A DNA stretch of 64,000 nt from Stropharia rugosoannulata. Taxonomy: Eukaryota > Basidiomycota > Agaricomycetes > Agaricales > Strophariaceae. The notes under the pieces were generated by a model that searched no databases, was not told where the DNA came from, and saw only the letters and a program-made list of their open reading frames with translations. Location: contig JANCIK010000010.1 in the NCBI GenBank assembly GCA_028532985.1, forward strand, positions 496,001 through 560,000, in the 5' to 3' direction. A program made the translations under genes and the position numbers. Shown here piece after piece: positions 12,157 through 23,510 of this stretch; position 1 is the stretch's first letter, and the number at the start of each line of letters is the position of its first letter.

Positions 12157-12976
12157 ATGCCGAACACTCTGCCTAGCACCACAGACGTCGTTTTTGTGGA
12201 CACGCTGCGCGTCGAAGCCAATCTGGGCGCTGACTGCTGGGGTCGCGCACGCGCCCAACCAGTAGAGATCACGGTTTACCTACACCTGCAGCCCTCTTTT
12301 CTCCACAACGCGGGCCAATCGGACGACGTACTGGATTCGGTGCACTATGGTCATCTGGCCAAGCAAATCCGCGGTCTTGTACGGGCGAAGAATGACAGTA
12401 CCCAACCCGAGTTTGACGGGCCCGACGGGTTGATTGCTGCCGTGAGTGGTGCAGCGTTCAGCCTTGCGGGAGAGGCGGCGGCGGAGGTACGAGTTATCCT
12501 TAAGGTGCCGAAGATGATACTACTTGCCAGCGGGTTCTCTGTAGATACTACTACAGTCAGAGGCGCGCTGAATGTTGTATCCGAGAAGAAAGTAACAGTA
12601 GAAGACATAATCACCCCGGTACTTATTGGGGTCAATCCACCAGAGCGACAGAACAAGCAGAGAATAGTGGTCAACATCAATTTCTATGAGAAGTCGATAA
12701 TCTCGCCGCCAGTTAATTATAGGGACGTCGTATCGCGATTAGTTCAGGTATGGAGATCAACCCCACTTACCCAGCACGTTTAACATTGTATCACAGGAAA
12801 TTGAGCAAACGGAGTATTTGACTCTTGAAAAATTTGTCATGGATATTGTGCGCTCCTGTTGTCTTTCATCGGAAAGAATAGCGGCTGCCACAGTACGCGC
12901 GCAGAAGCCCAGTGCAATTAGCTTTGCTCTGTCATCAGGAGTTGAAATTACGAGGAGTCGTGAAACCTTTATTTAA
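12157..12976 (+). CDS. Dihydroneopterin aldolase (FolB)-like protein with two FolB domains
   Basis: Two exons (12157-12747, 12797-12976; 49-nt intron) give 256 aa. The first FolB-type domain starts at VVFVDTLRVEANLGADCWGRARAQPVEITVYLHL, and the second at VTVEDIITPVLIGVNPPERQNKQRIVVNINF. Both show the family's D-x-hh-x-L/I-G-E-x2-x-Q-h pattern. FolB enzymes convert 7,8-dihydroneopterin to 6-hydroxymethyl-dihydropterin in folate synthesis. In most fungi two FolB domains form the N-terminus of the trifunctional FOL1 protein, with HPPK and DHPS domains behind them. Here the protein ends after FolB (stop at 12974), so it is either a stand-alone version or a specialised pterin enzyme. The Met at 12157 directly before the domain was chosen; an in-frame Met at 12061 would add 32 residues. 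Confidence 0.8.
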
Positions 12977-13612
12977 AGCACCTACCTTCTCTGCTCATCC
13001 CATTCATCCACGGAATGTCAACGTTCGTGCTCAGATGTAGTCGATTAATGATAAGACCTTGGAATATTCAGACTACTTTGACCATAGCGGTGCTCCTGGT
13101 GCTCTTTCCCATATTTCTAATGGCCTCAGGAAATTGCATTATCTATACCGGCACTCTGGGTATCCCTTTCCGCGTCAATTACTAAGGATACTTCGGAATC
13201 AAGTCTACGGCATCAGAAATATTGGTTAGAAGAATTGATCTATCACAGGTCGGGTAATGCCCCGTTGCATGTCTTTCTCATTGGGGTTAGATCACACCAG
13301 GAACAGTCAAGACTCAAGGCAAGAAGGCTTTAATGACTTTTTACATAAAACCTCTGTTCTCTTGCCATTTGCGCTGGAGAGAGGCGACTTTATTTTCAGC
13401 CAAGCCCTAAACTTTGACCTTCTCCAACATGGACGTAAAGGAAATGCTGGGGTGTTAAATGAGCTCCGGAATACGTTCTCGACTGAATATTCAGGTAAGT
13501 TAAAGCCAATCAGATTTCGGGCCGCCTGCCTCATTACGGGCCGGATTGTGTTCAACTTGCTTTGAACTTATAGCTTTCTTTGTGCTTTTTTCTCACTACG
13601 ATCACCTTGATA
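12977..13612. other. Intergenic, no gene recognised
   Basis: The stretch between the FolB-like gene and the MYND gene has one open frame of about 100 codons (13257-13565). It shows no recognisable domain, no consistent splice pattern and no homolog that I recognise, so it is not called. Promoter and 5' UTR of the next gene should lie in the last 100-200 bases. Confidence 0.4.
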
Positions 13613-15475
13613 ATGGAGCAACCTCCAGTTAGGATTCCTCCTCTTTCAACCAACCTTAGCTGGGGTTGTTACCATTGTTTCAAGGGAAAGAATGGAGGAT
13701 CTCTCCAAAGATGTTCAGGATGCTTTCGTGTCTGCTATTGTGGGCCAGGTGCGTAGCTGTCTGCATTTTGAACTGTCTGTAGGCGCCGTTAACTTTAGAT
13801 GTCTCCACAGAATGCCAGAAGGTACACCAGTGACCATAATCAGTTCGATGTACATGCGAACTCATCAGGGCCGTGAACTGTTAGGCAAATTGGTCTAGCC
13901 ATAAACAGACCTGCAAAGCTTTTAAGGCGTTGCAAAGCAAATACGGCGAAGATGTTCTGAAGCTGTACAGTGAACTGACTGAGCCTCTCGATGAAGTGAA
14001 AGTCAACCGGACTATCAACGCTGTTGCCCGAATCGAAATGGCTGGCCTAATAGACGAGTTGCAGCGTGATCCCACTATGGCTGAACGCAACATGATTGGA
14101 TGGCAGCCCCGGTGCCTTGCCTGGTACGTTTCCCCTTGCGTCAACCCGGTGATCTGCAACCAACGTACCACAGCGGGCGCTCCGACTCCGTCGCGCGCGC
14201 GGAGGCGCAAAGAAAACAGGCGCCCATGCAGCTCCCAAGCAGCCACCCCTGTCCCGACTGCTTGTTCTCGTTCTGCTGCTCCGAGGAGCACTGGAGCATT
14301 GCGCGGTCGGCGCACAGGGACACCCCGTGCCGTGATGGTTGGGGAGCACTTTCGCAGTGCGCGATGAACCAGGTATTTTTGGCGGACGTTACGCTTGCGG
14401 AGCAGATGCCCGAGACGGAGGGCGCGTTCAGGTGGGCGCCAGAACGCACGCTGGCCGAGTTTGCGTCGTTGCGCGGGACGGACTGGCATGCCGCATATCT
14501 ACCCGAACTGAAGGCGGCTTTGCACGGATACAACGCATCGGATGCTGTTTACGATCCCATGCTTCGCGGCGCCACTGACGCTCTGTCTATGCCGCTGACT
14601 ATACTTTTGGCTCTTGAGGTGCTGAATCAAAACACTGACTGGACAAAGAAAGATACCTTCGTCATACATGTAAGCGATTCACTACATATTAGAGTGTTCT
14701 GATTTCCTATGCGTAGGTACTAGGCGCTGCGGATATCGAGACAACAAATTCAAATAAGTTTGAGGAGATACTACACCGACTTCCTTCCGTCAAGAAATTG
14801 GAGGTTTGTGACTTTTATCTTTCGTATACTCATTTACAGACGGGACGCTTTAGTTAACCATGTGTGGTCCTGAGTTAGAACGGATTAGTGGAAATGAACC
14901 TCAAGTCCATGATCTGGACACCTGCCCGTACGCTCATCCTCTTACTGTATATATGATACTATTAATGGATGCTTCCGTGATTTAGCGAATGTACACAAAA
15001 AGGCCGCAAGCGTGTTCAAATTCTCCAACCGCGGTATGTATAGCAGTTGTTGCCTGATCCCACGTGAAGCCTTAACTTGCTTTTCACCAGAGCATATCAT
15101 GAGTACATCGTCAGCAGCGGCGATGAGTTTGTCAAGCCAGACCTTGCGGTTGCGTTCAACTCCGGGTGCTCACAGGAAGACACGGAGTCGTGGAAGGAGA
15201 CAATGATGCTTCTTGTGAAAAACAAGATTCCAACTGTATTTACTGTAAGTAAGATAACTCAAAGATACCTGCGTTTCCTGATCTCCGTCTTCAAGGCATA
15301 CAATTATGAAGAGGCAGCAGACGAGGCCAAACTACTCGAGCAGGCAGGCGCGGTCTTGCATCCGGAGCTTGGCCCCTCTAAGAACCCTTGGGGCAGTCTC
15401 ATGCCAAAGATGGAGCCTAACAAAATCACTGGGTTTTATGCTGTCAACGGATGGCTCGCAGGTGGTTTCAAATAG
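13613..15475 (+). CDS. MYND zinc-finger protein with Mss51-like C-terminal domain
   Basis: Nine exons (13613-13748, 13811-13821, 13885-14123, 14174-14669, 14717-14803, 14854-14927, 14986-15033, 15091-15244, 15296-15475) join to 474 aa. The MYND finger is spread over the first three exons: CYHCF, CSGCFRVCYC, ECQK and NWSSHKQTCKAF, giving the C-x2-C/C-x2-C/C-x3-C/H-x3-C metal ligands. The second exon is an 11-nt microexon that supplies the ECQK segment, and the finger is incomplete without it. The C-terminal half (VLGAADIETTNSNKFEEILHRLP, LTMCGPELERI, FNSGCS, NPWGSLMPKMEPNK) resembles the C-terminal domain of Mss51, a mitochondrial COX1 translation activator. Whether this copy acts in mitochondria is uncertain because no clear presequence is seen. 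Intron 8 (51 nt, open in frame) could be retained. Confidence 0.82.
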
Positions 15476-15758
15476 GGTCGCCAACTTAACATAAGCGCCG
15501 AAATGAAGTGAAGAATGAACTGATGTAATATTCGCATCTCAAAAATCTTAACGAAATCACGACGTGACCGTTTGAGCCTATCAAAGTTCATTTTCCTTAC
15601 GGAAACAAGTAGTGATCTTGCTGCTCATTTCATTTACAGTCAGGAACAAACATGCTATTTAAATCTGGCGCTCGTGTTGTATGCCGTATCTATATAGTTG
15701 ACTTCATTCAACGCTATGAATAATAGTGACTATATACGTCCAGAACAACTCTCGAGAA

Positions 15759-16301
15759 TCAATAAACTCCTGGAACAAACCAATATCGTACCCTCCGTGC
15801 ATACTCGTCCCACTTCGTCCCAGACTTCTCTTTCAGCAGTCTGTCTTCCCTCCGCGGGCGCGCGAAGGACACCATAGCGAACCGGTGCGTCATGATGCAC
15901 ATAGTCGGCAGCACGAGCACCCACGCCCCAGGTGAAGTGTGCCAGAGGACAACCCCGACATGCATCATGCACAGCCCGGCGTACGAGGGTGGCGCACGAG
16001 TGCGTATGGGCCCGTCATGACGAGCGCGTGGTCGTCCAGGAGGGTGATGGCGTTGCGATGAGATAGACTTCGATCAGGCCATGGATCAGGCAGGAGTACT
16101 GCAGAGAAAAAGTTAGTTTGTCAGTACGACGGAGTGACTGTGGATAATTATATATTTAGGAGACATCTTGTATATTGAAGTATGTATGTATATCTTGGAT
16201 TCTGTCCACGTCCTTTACTGGGCGCCGTGGCGCGCCGTAAGAGAAGGGTAAACCGTTAAAGCCACAGATAACACGAGAGCTATGTTGAGGAGCGCTCTCA
16301 T
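15759..16301 (-). pseudogene. Decayed ICMT-like methyltransferase copy
   Basis: On the minus strand the two-exon layout of the nearby ICMT genes is recognisable. Exon 1 begins at 16301 with MRALLNIALVLSVALTVYPSLTA and then hits a frame break. Exon 2 begins at 16098 with YSCLIHGLIEVYLIA, which matches the intact copy at 21411 (YSCLIHGAVEAYHI). A large internal part is missing before DDHALVMTGPYALVRHP. Another frame change follows, then SYAGLCMMHVGVVLWHTSPGAW. A further short deletion joins this to RPRREDRLLKEKSGTKWDEYARRV and the end FVPGVY. At least four lesions (two frameshifts, two deletions) make it a pseudogene. It lies on the opposite strand to all intact copies, so duplication here involved inversion. 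Confidence 0.8.
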
Positions 16302-18044
16302 GTTGTCCGATGGAAATAGCATCTATAACTATGACGGTGACTACTGGGTGATAGCTGGGTCGATAATTAAAGCACGATGATATAGAAGTCACACAGGAGA
16401 GTTAGTTCATATCAGTCTTTCCCATCTCAGTGATAAGCACTTGAGCAGTCGGACTTTGGCAGCTGGGAAGCGCTTTCCCACTAAGGTGCGTAGACATTTA
16501 CTTATGATTCAGCGCGCGTTCAGCGATCGATGCTACAGTATTCTCTCCGCCTAGAAGTACTATTGATATGGAGACATATGACACTGCAGAATCTGTGCAT
16601 GACCCTGCATGACATAGCTCTTACTCGCATGACGATTTCCTTTCGACAGTGTGGGAGGATAAATTAAGAGTACAGAGTACAATATCATTTTCCATAAGAC
16701 AACTTTAAGAGCCAACTTTTCTCAGTGCAGAAAGTAAAAATAGAATTCAGAAGAGCTCACCTTCGTGCAGCTCACACAATCCTGATAGCTTCTGTTCTGT
16801 GAAGCTGACGAGAAATAAGTCATATTACTTCAGGACCTTGAAGCTATTAGGAGTCCAAAGTGCATTAAAACGCCTCGTCGAAGTGCTCTAACGCAATACT
16901 TGTAACCTGCTTGGACTCAGGTGGCAGCGAAGAACCAGAACACTGAATTGACACTGCAGCTCACTCATAATACTAAATGATAATGCATGGCCTCCCCTCT
17001 TCAAGTTTTTTACATCCCGCTTTAGCTGCAATGACTCAAGACTTTTGTAGATCTTGCCAAGATCTTGCCATCCAATTGTCATCACCTGCAAGTTGCCTGC
17101 AATACCAGTGCAAGTCAACTCTGATTTCATGAGAAATGCTTGGTCTGAGATATCAAGAGCTTAGTTAGGCTTGGCTCAAACTATAAGTTAGAAAGAGTGA
17201 TTTATCTTCAAGTTAAGTACGTACCTTGAGTTACTAATGGTTGACCAATGGTTGACTAATCGCGATTAAAGTGCTTGGATATTGTTGGCCAAGTCACGGG
17301 ACTCCCATAATGACAACTTGCCGGCGGGCTGTCGATATCGCCAGTAATTGTCTTTCTCTCCCGACCACCACCTCCACTCCTACTTCCTCCGACGGGATCT
17401 TCGGAGACTCCCAACGGCGATTGTTTTGCGCTCTTGACTGCAGAGAAAGAGTCTGGGGAGTCTGGGGTCACTATCAGGCGTACTTGGTCTTCATTTAGCA
17501 GTTGTGAAATGTAAACTGACATGGATATTATCGGATCCTTCAGGTCCGCAGTAGTTCTTAACGCCAACAGTCGGCTTGACGGCCATTGCACAAAACCCCG
17601 TGTATCAGTCATCAGCTGGCTGTCTGCGCCTCGAACCCATCAGCCCCAAGTTGCATTCACTACGCTCTGATAACTAGTGTGTCGCCTAATTTCATGCATC
17701 TTTGTTTCAACTCACGTTCTGAATTGCCTAGTAGCACATTTTTCATAGCACAGTCGAGTCTTGGAGCTCCCGAACGAGAAGTACGACACTTGCAGCATAG
17801 AGTATATACCACTCCACTCTGCGTAACGAGCCTGCAACCCACGCTGTAAATAGGCAGGACTACGCATCTCGAAATAGCACGATATACTGATTGGGATCAT
17901 CCATCGAGAACGCTTACGGTTAAAACAAACCCACGCCTTGTTCTTCTTCCCAGACAATCCCCGCCTGACCAATAGCTGGCTACTGCGTCGTGGAACCTTT
18001 CTCTCCGAGGCCCACCACGTTAGTTCACCACTGTAATCCGGAAG
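16302..18044. other. Intergenic, no gene recognised
   Basis: About 1.7 kb with only short frames. A minus-strand frame at 17256-17612 and a plus frame at 17271-17498 overlap in opposite senses and neither has a recognisable product. Nothing else supportable is seen. Confidence 0.4.
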
Positions 18045-19086
18045 ATGTCTGCTTCTCCGTCAATGACTCTGTCGTCTTCGTCTCCTACAACGATGGCGAC
18101 CATGACCTCCTCCAGCACTCCTACGCCTTCCGCGCAGCCGCCGGGGAACCCCAGCAACTCGATCGCTACTTCGGCTTCCCTCTATCGTAAGTCCTGCTAA
18201 TTCATCTCATGTTTGTCTCTCATCGCTTGGTACAGTATACACTTTTCTAGCGACCTTGGTTTTGTTGCTCACTGTATCAGCTGCCATCGTCGTCCGCTCA
18301 TTTATCCTCCGGCGACGGCATCGCCTCATGGTCGAGGAGGCCATTCGTAACGGCACATGGATCCCACCTACTCAACCCAGCCGTCCCGCACGTGTGGACC
18401 TCAGCAAGAAACCCGTGCTATGGGAAGCCTATATAGACGACAAGGGTGGTCCCCCAGGGCAGACAGAGCAGTCCCGGGAATGGGACCTCATCAAACCCTT
18501 TTCCGCCGCGTACTTCAACAAGCCAGTAGATTCACAGCCCACTCTTACGTCCAACAGTTCACATTCCTTACCTACAAACACTCCCACCGTTGACAATTTC
18601 GGCAACGGCTCATCGACGCCTAGTGTGCGGGGGACAAGGAGCGATGACGTGCCGGCTAACAACGGGACCGCCGCGGTGGATGAGACCCCAGCTCGTCCTT
18701 CCCGACGCCGTGCGCTGCTCTCCCGTGCGCTCCAGGTGCTCAATCCCACCCCCGCACCGACATCCCCGCTCCCCGCGCCCGTGACAGCTGGCACAGGTGG
18801 CACGACGACGGGCGTCCGCGCCACGGAACACGCGATGGCGGAGCTGCATCAGCGTAGCGCTGCACCGAGCATGATGCGCGTTGCCGTGCTCATCGCCATG
18901 CCGGCGCCTGCACAGCCTCCGCACCCCGTGTCGCACGACGACGAGGCACCGCTCCCGCACATCGAGGTCGGCGTCGCAGAGGTGCTGATGGTGCCCAACG
19001 AGCCGTCGACCAGTGCGTATGCATCAGGGAAACGAGAGGTACGAGACAGCGTAGTCAGTCGCGAATCGGACTCTAGCGCGGTATAG
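18045..19086 (+). CDS. Single-pass membrane protein with Ser/Thr-rich ectodomain, unknown function
   Basis: Two exons (18045-18186, 18236-19086; 49-nt intron) give 330 aa. Residues 1-47 are very rich in Ser, Thr and Pro and lack a signal peptide. One strong transmembrane helix follows (YTFLATLVLLLTVSAAIVV, about residues 49-67), then a basic stop-transfer segment (RSFILRRRHRLMVEEAIRNGTW). The remaining about 240 residues are low-complexity and probably cytosolic (LWEAYIDDKGG, then long Pro/Ala/Thr stretches). The layout of a short O-glycosylatable outside, one helix and an RRRHR motif recurs in Agaricomycete hypothetical proteins. I infer type III topology (N-terminus outside). No enzymatic function is suggested. 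The GC-rich 3' half (18600-19000) contrasts with its AT-rich surroundings. Confidence 0.75.
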
Positions 19087-19900
19087 CCTTGCTTTCTTGT
19101 CCCGCTTTATTTTTCTTGATGATATTTAACTCCACTGGGCACGGCGGCTTCGGCGTCGTTCCGGTCGGTAGGTGTTGTAGGTGTAGATGATGCTGATGAT
19201 GTCGTTGTTGTAGTTGTATTATGCCTTGTACTACCGCTTAGCTTAGCTTAGATGTACTACTGTTCTTGTCCTCGGAAAAAGTGGCTGTAGGTACTGCTGT
19301 ACGTACCCTGCGGACCAGATACGCCAGTATGTATGCGGGCGCCAACAAGTGCGTATGCCGCATGCATGCTCATACAATTGGGACTGGGACTCTCTAATAC
19401 TCTTGGAACCTGTTTTTACGATTTGTACGTTACGAATACATCTTATGATTTATACCCACCGGATCAGCTGCGCTGCAAATGATATCTAATGATGATAGAT
19501 TTGTACCCAGTAATGTGCTTCATACCACATACCATGCTTACATATGTCGGCCATGCATAGCCATTATCGGATAAATTCAGGAGGCGCACCTCGATCAGCT
19601 GGAGGTTGTCGCTGTCGACTTCTGGGTATTATCAATGTTGAACGTTGAAGCTTACTCTTACCCATTGATTTTGCCAAAATTTGTCTGGATAATAAGGATA
19701 TGATGAAGAACCCTGCGACGTGTGTTCCTGTTCCTGTGTATGTAGATTTCAACGGAGTCCATGCGACGCCCAAGCAACATAGTACTCATCTCCCAGTGAT
19801 AGTCGTACTATCCTGAATAAGGGCAGCTGTAACTGCTTTGTATAAAGCCATTGCAATGACATAGAGGCAAAACCCACTTTTCTTCAAACCAAAAGATAAA
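19087..19900. other. Intergenic, no gene recognised
   Basis: Holds 3' UTR of the membrane protein and the promoter of the flavoprotein. GTTGTAG/GATGATG-rich simple sequence lies at about 19165-19220. No gene is supported. Confidence 0.4.
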
Positions 19901-20824
19901 ATGAGCTCTCCCCGTGTGGCGGTAATTCTGTATTCCATGTATGGCCATGTTGCACAACGTAAGTTCCTTTCTAAGTCCTCATTCTGGTGATGAATAAAGT
20001 CTCTGACCAGCAGCCCAGTCGGGAGGGCAGCTAAGGCGGGGGTGGAAGCACGAGGTGGGATAGCGACTATCTACCAGTGAGTTTTCTTGGGGTCTGCGTC
20101 TTCCTTCGAGCACGCTAAAAACACCTGAAATGCGATAGAATACCCGAGACGCTTCCGCAGGACGTGTTGAGCCTGATGTGTGTTCCTCCAAAACCTGAAT
20201 ACCCGCTCGCCACGCCACAAACGCTGACAGAATACGACGGGTTTCTCTTCGGCATCCCCACGCGGTTCGGGAGCATGCCTGCCCAGTTCAAGGTACGTCC
20301 TCGTTCATGCTATGAATGCATATGCATGGATCTGCGCGCTAATGGGTGCCCTTCTAACGTGACATTTTTGCAGACATTCTGGGATGCGACTGGTAGCCTG
20401 TGGGCATCCGGCGCGCTTTCCGGGAAATACGCGGGGATCTTCGTGTCGTCGAACGCACTCGGCGGCGGGCAGGAGTCTACGGTGTTCAACACGCTCTCGA
20501 CGCTCGCGTTCCATGGGATCAACTACGTCCCTCTCGGGTATGCGCACGCATACGGGCAGCTAACGGACGTGAATGAGGTGCACGGAGGTGAGCTTTTGGT
20601 TTTTGGATTCTATTTTTGATTTTTGCGTTATGTTTTCGGAGATATGTCATATCGACTTCTAATTATGTGTACGTCATCATTTCAAAGGATCCCCGTGGGG
20701 TGCTGGAGCTGTCGCGTCCTCGGATGGATCGCGCCAGCCGTCAAAGCTCGAACTAGAGGTAGCGAAGATCCAAGGCAGTGCGTTTTACGATGTTCTTGCG
20801 CGACCAGAGAAGCGAAAAGCTTAG
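19901..20824 (+). CDS. WrbA/Pst2-type flavodoxin-like NAD(P)H:quinone oxidoreductase
   Basis: Five exons (19901-19958, 20019-20076, 20139-20292, 20374-20587, 20688-20824) join to 206 aa, the normal WrbA length. The N-terminal strand and loop [15 protein letters not shown] bind the FMN phosphate. [46 protein letters not shown] carries the second FMN loop and the WrbA-specific segment. [14 protein letters not shown] and [20 protein letters not shown] form the third loop. These cytosolic tetrameric enzymes reduce quinones by two electrons to limit oxidative stress; fungal members include yeast Pst2/Ycp4/Rfs1 and the Alt a 7 allergen family. Exon 2 is entered at the CCCAG|TC acceptor, which is the only choice that keeps the phase. 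Confidence 0.9.
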
Positions 20825-21201
20825 ATAAACGTTGTCACTTTGTATTTCCCACTTTTGTGCAACTCGTTATAAGAATATGAAGACATCGAATGCTCTGTCG
20901 ATCGATGCCGACAATCGAGAGGCCCGTATCAGCATTTGGCATGCACACGTCCGCTATGCTTTACTGTATATAAACTAGCGGTCAATGGGGAATATTCGGA
21001 AGCAAGTGAGATTCTGATATAACCTTGATTTTACTTCTTCCCTCTCATTACTGGCCGAATGAAAACGTGACGCGAGCTTGTTGACTCAGTGTCATTCAGG
21101 GTCGAACGACAGTGTTACGACATGTAAGTAGATGTTTTTAAAGAGCAGCGGGACAACTTGGACTCAGCTGTCAACGTTCAACTCTTGTTTATACTACTCC
21201 T
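20825..21201. other. Intergenic, no gene recognised
   Basis: Short spacer between the flavoprotein and the first intact ICMT-like gene. It should hold a 3' UTR and a promoter. TATATAAAC at about 20967-20976 is TATA-like but lies over 220 bp upstream of the start codon. Confidence 0.35.
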
Positions 21202-21935
21202 ATGGCGTCGCTGTTGAGCCTGGGGCTCATCTCTTCTGTTGCGCTCACTACATACTTCTCGCTCACACAACCTGCTCCGCCAGGCAGAGAACGTCGACAA
21301 GCAAGGGATTATTCATTCATTCAAGCGACGAACATAGTCATATACAAGGTCCGTCCAGTATCCGCAAAAGCTCCAACAATGGCTATTTCATTAACATCAA
21401 AATTGTATAGTATTCATGCCTCATTCACGGAGCTGTGGAAGCGTATCACATAGTGATCGAACCACTGGCATCACAAAATCCTGGGAGCGCCCAAAGTCCT
21501 GCGGTGTACTTCTCACTCCTACGTGTTCTCGGCGCGTTTCTCACGATATCCGGCAACTGCATCCGATTCTTATGCTACCGCGAGCTTGGGAATCATTTCT
21601 CCTTTCATATTGTTATCGTTGAGGGGCACCAACTGGTCACGACCGGGCCGTACTCAATTGTGCGCCATCCCTCCTACGTTGGAGGCTACATGTTGCACAT
21701 CGGCATCATATTGTGGCACGCAGCCCCGGGCGCCTGGATACGAGAGAGCAAGTTCTACATGAATCCAATATCCTGGCTTTTCATCATACCCTCTTTCTTG
21801 ATGTTCTGTGGGTTTACGATGATGGTGGTCACGCGGCCGCAAAAGGAAGATAAGTTGCTGAAAGAGGAATTCGGAGCCAAATGGGATCAATATGCAAAGA
21901 AAGTTCCATATTGCTATATTCCCGGGATTTATTGA
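21202..21935 (+). CDS. ICMT-like isoprenylcysteine carboxyl methyltransferase, copy A
   Basis: Two exons (21202-21348, 21411-21935; 62-nt intron) give 223 aa. The first exon encodes a hydrophobic anchor (MASLLSLGLISSVALTTYFSL). The second encodes several membrane segments and the conserved ICMT/PEMT core: RELGNHFSFHIVIVEGHQLVTTGPYSIVRHPSYVGG, then LHIGIILWHAAPGAW, then the cofactor-binding tail TRPQKEDKLLKEEFGAKWDQYAKKVPYCYIPGIY. The RHPSYxG motif and the EDxLLxxEFG segment bind S-adenosylmethionine in this superfamily. ICMT methylates the farnesylated or geranylgeranylated C-terminal cysteine of CaaX proteins at the ER. These mushroom copies are short and divergent, so the true substrate is open. 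It is the first of four tandem plus-strand copies. Confidence 0.82.
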
Positions 21936-23510
21936 CAGTGACGCATTGAATCAACATGACTCGTAAAATACATATGTATGCATTATTATGGTATGTTATT
22001 TGAAAGCAGAGCTATAGGAGTCATTGTAGAGTACACATCAAAAACTTATGATTTGGTAGGTACTCAGGTGTTCTTCAGGCGCGGTTCAGTCTAGTAATGA
22101 ATCATTTCCATGTATCACTTTTAACATATGGTCGGGATTATCTTGCTCACAAAGTGTATGTGTGCTGCAACTCAGGGCTTTGCAAGGGCTTTGACAGAGC
22201 GAAGATAAACGCAAGGAAGGTACAACTGTCGGAGTGGCGGAGTTTCAACGTTTCAACGGTGGGTTGCAGGATCTCGAGCCTTTGCCAAAAATGGCCACAT
22301 TCTTCGTTTAGGATGGCGTCTGAATTGCATTTGAATCTGGAAGGGGGGTAGGGATGCCTCATCCAGATTAACGCTTAGAATTGGGTCTCTGAAGTTCATG
22401 AGCTGTCACTTGTCCTTATGCTAACCTCTTCCAGCTCACGGCATTCCGGTATAATCTCGCTTAACACGGTTTAGAAAATGATCTAGAATTCTAAATCCTA
22501 TGGAAAGTCAGTACGATAGTTAGTGGCCAGGGCAATGGCTGTGAGCTACAACTAACCAAAGCAGGCTTATACGCCGATACAATGATGTAACCGCCAGTCC
22601 AACGCTACTAAACCACTAGTAGTACAGTATATGTATAGACGAATACAAAAAAGATTCATTTCAGCCCTAGTAATAGTACTGTACCATTTCGAATGGTTCG
22701 TCCAGGGGGGGGGACATGGGACACCGTGGACGAAATTTTTGCCCCGCCACTTTTGGCAGGACCCGGGACAACCCAAAAATTTCGTCCAAAAAATTTCGTC
22801 CAGCGAGTTTTTTGTAGGGTTAAGCCAGTTTTTGGAGTATGGTCTCAGCCAATTTCAAAAAATTCTTCGTGCACTGGGCTTGGGACACGGGACAAAGCAC
22901 CGATTTCGTCCACGTACATGGCCCTTGGGACATGGGACGGACGAACCATTTAAAATGGTACAGTAATGCGGAACTTAACCAATTCATCTGAGAGTAATGT
23001 ATACTCTATCAATTATAACACGAATTATACAGTACACAATTAATTGTAGAGTACGCCGTATGTGGGAGTTTTTTTGATGTCTTTTCAAGGCAGGTACAGA
23101 CACTGCGCTCTCGAGCTAATACTTAGCATAAGTAGGTACGGTCAAAGCTTCAAAGTACTTTGTGGTAAAATCAGCGGATGCTCGGCAGAACTAACACTGA
23201 GCGCCGCTGAGCAATGGATAGGTCTTGTGTCATCCAGCGCCAGTCGACTAGTAAGCTTTAACTTGGCGTGCACAAGAGATAGTATGTGTCACATACGTCG
23301 GTCCGGTATTTATGTAAAGTTCTGACTGTTCTGTAATAGTAGTATATGCTTTTAGCTGTAATTTGGAAGACCTTATGGCTAGCGTGTAAAATTTGTTGAC
23401 TTGAGGGTAGTAGATAACGGCAACAGCAAATCTATATACGGCTTCAGATATTTCTATATAGGCCATGCTTGTAATGAAGCTTGTTGTCTGTGTCTCAAGA
23501 CCCGTGAACG
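21936..23510. other. Intergenic, no gene recognised; contains a small inverted-repeat element
   Basis: The spacer between ICMT copies A and B has no supportable gene. Its one clear structure is the element with inverted ends at 22677-22965, described separately. The remainder is AT-rich with scattered short frames. Confidence 0.45.
22677..22965. mobile_element. MITE-like element with inverted ends and TA flanks
   Basis: The ends are inverted copies: TACTGTACCATTTCGAATGG at the left and a matching AAATGGTACAGTA at the right, continuing through GGTTCGTCC/GGACGAACC. If the outer TA on each side is the target duplication, the element proper starts CTGTACCATTT, as in Tc1/mariner-type insertions. 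Further inside, CGTGGACGAAAT (about 22728) is inverted as ATTTCGTCCACG (about 22903), so most of the 289 bp folds on itself. TTTCGTCC is also repeated internally near 22773-22801. There is no coding capacity, which fits a non-autonomous miniature element. Confidence 0.7.

Noticed and set aside
13257..13565. 102-codon plus-strand frame between the FolB-like and MYND genes
   Set aside because: No recognisable domain, no splice continuation and no start context worth calling; chance frame is more likely.
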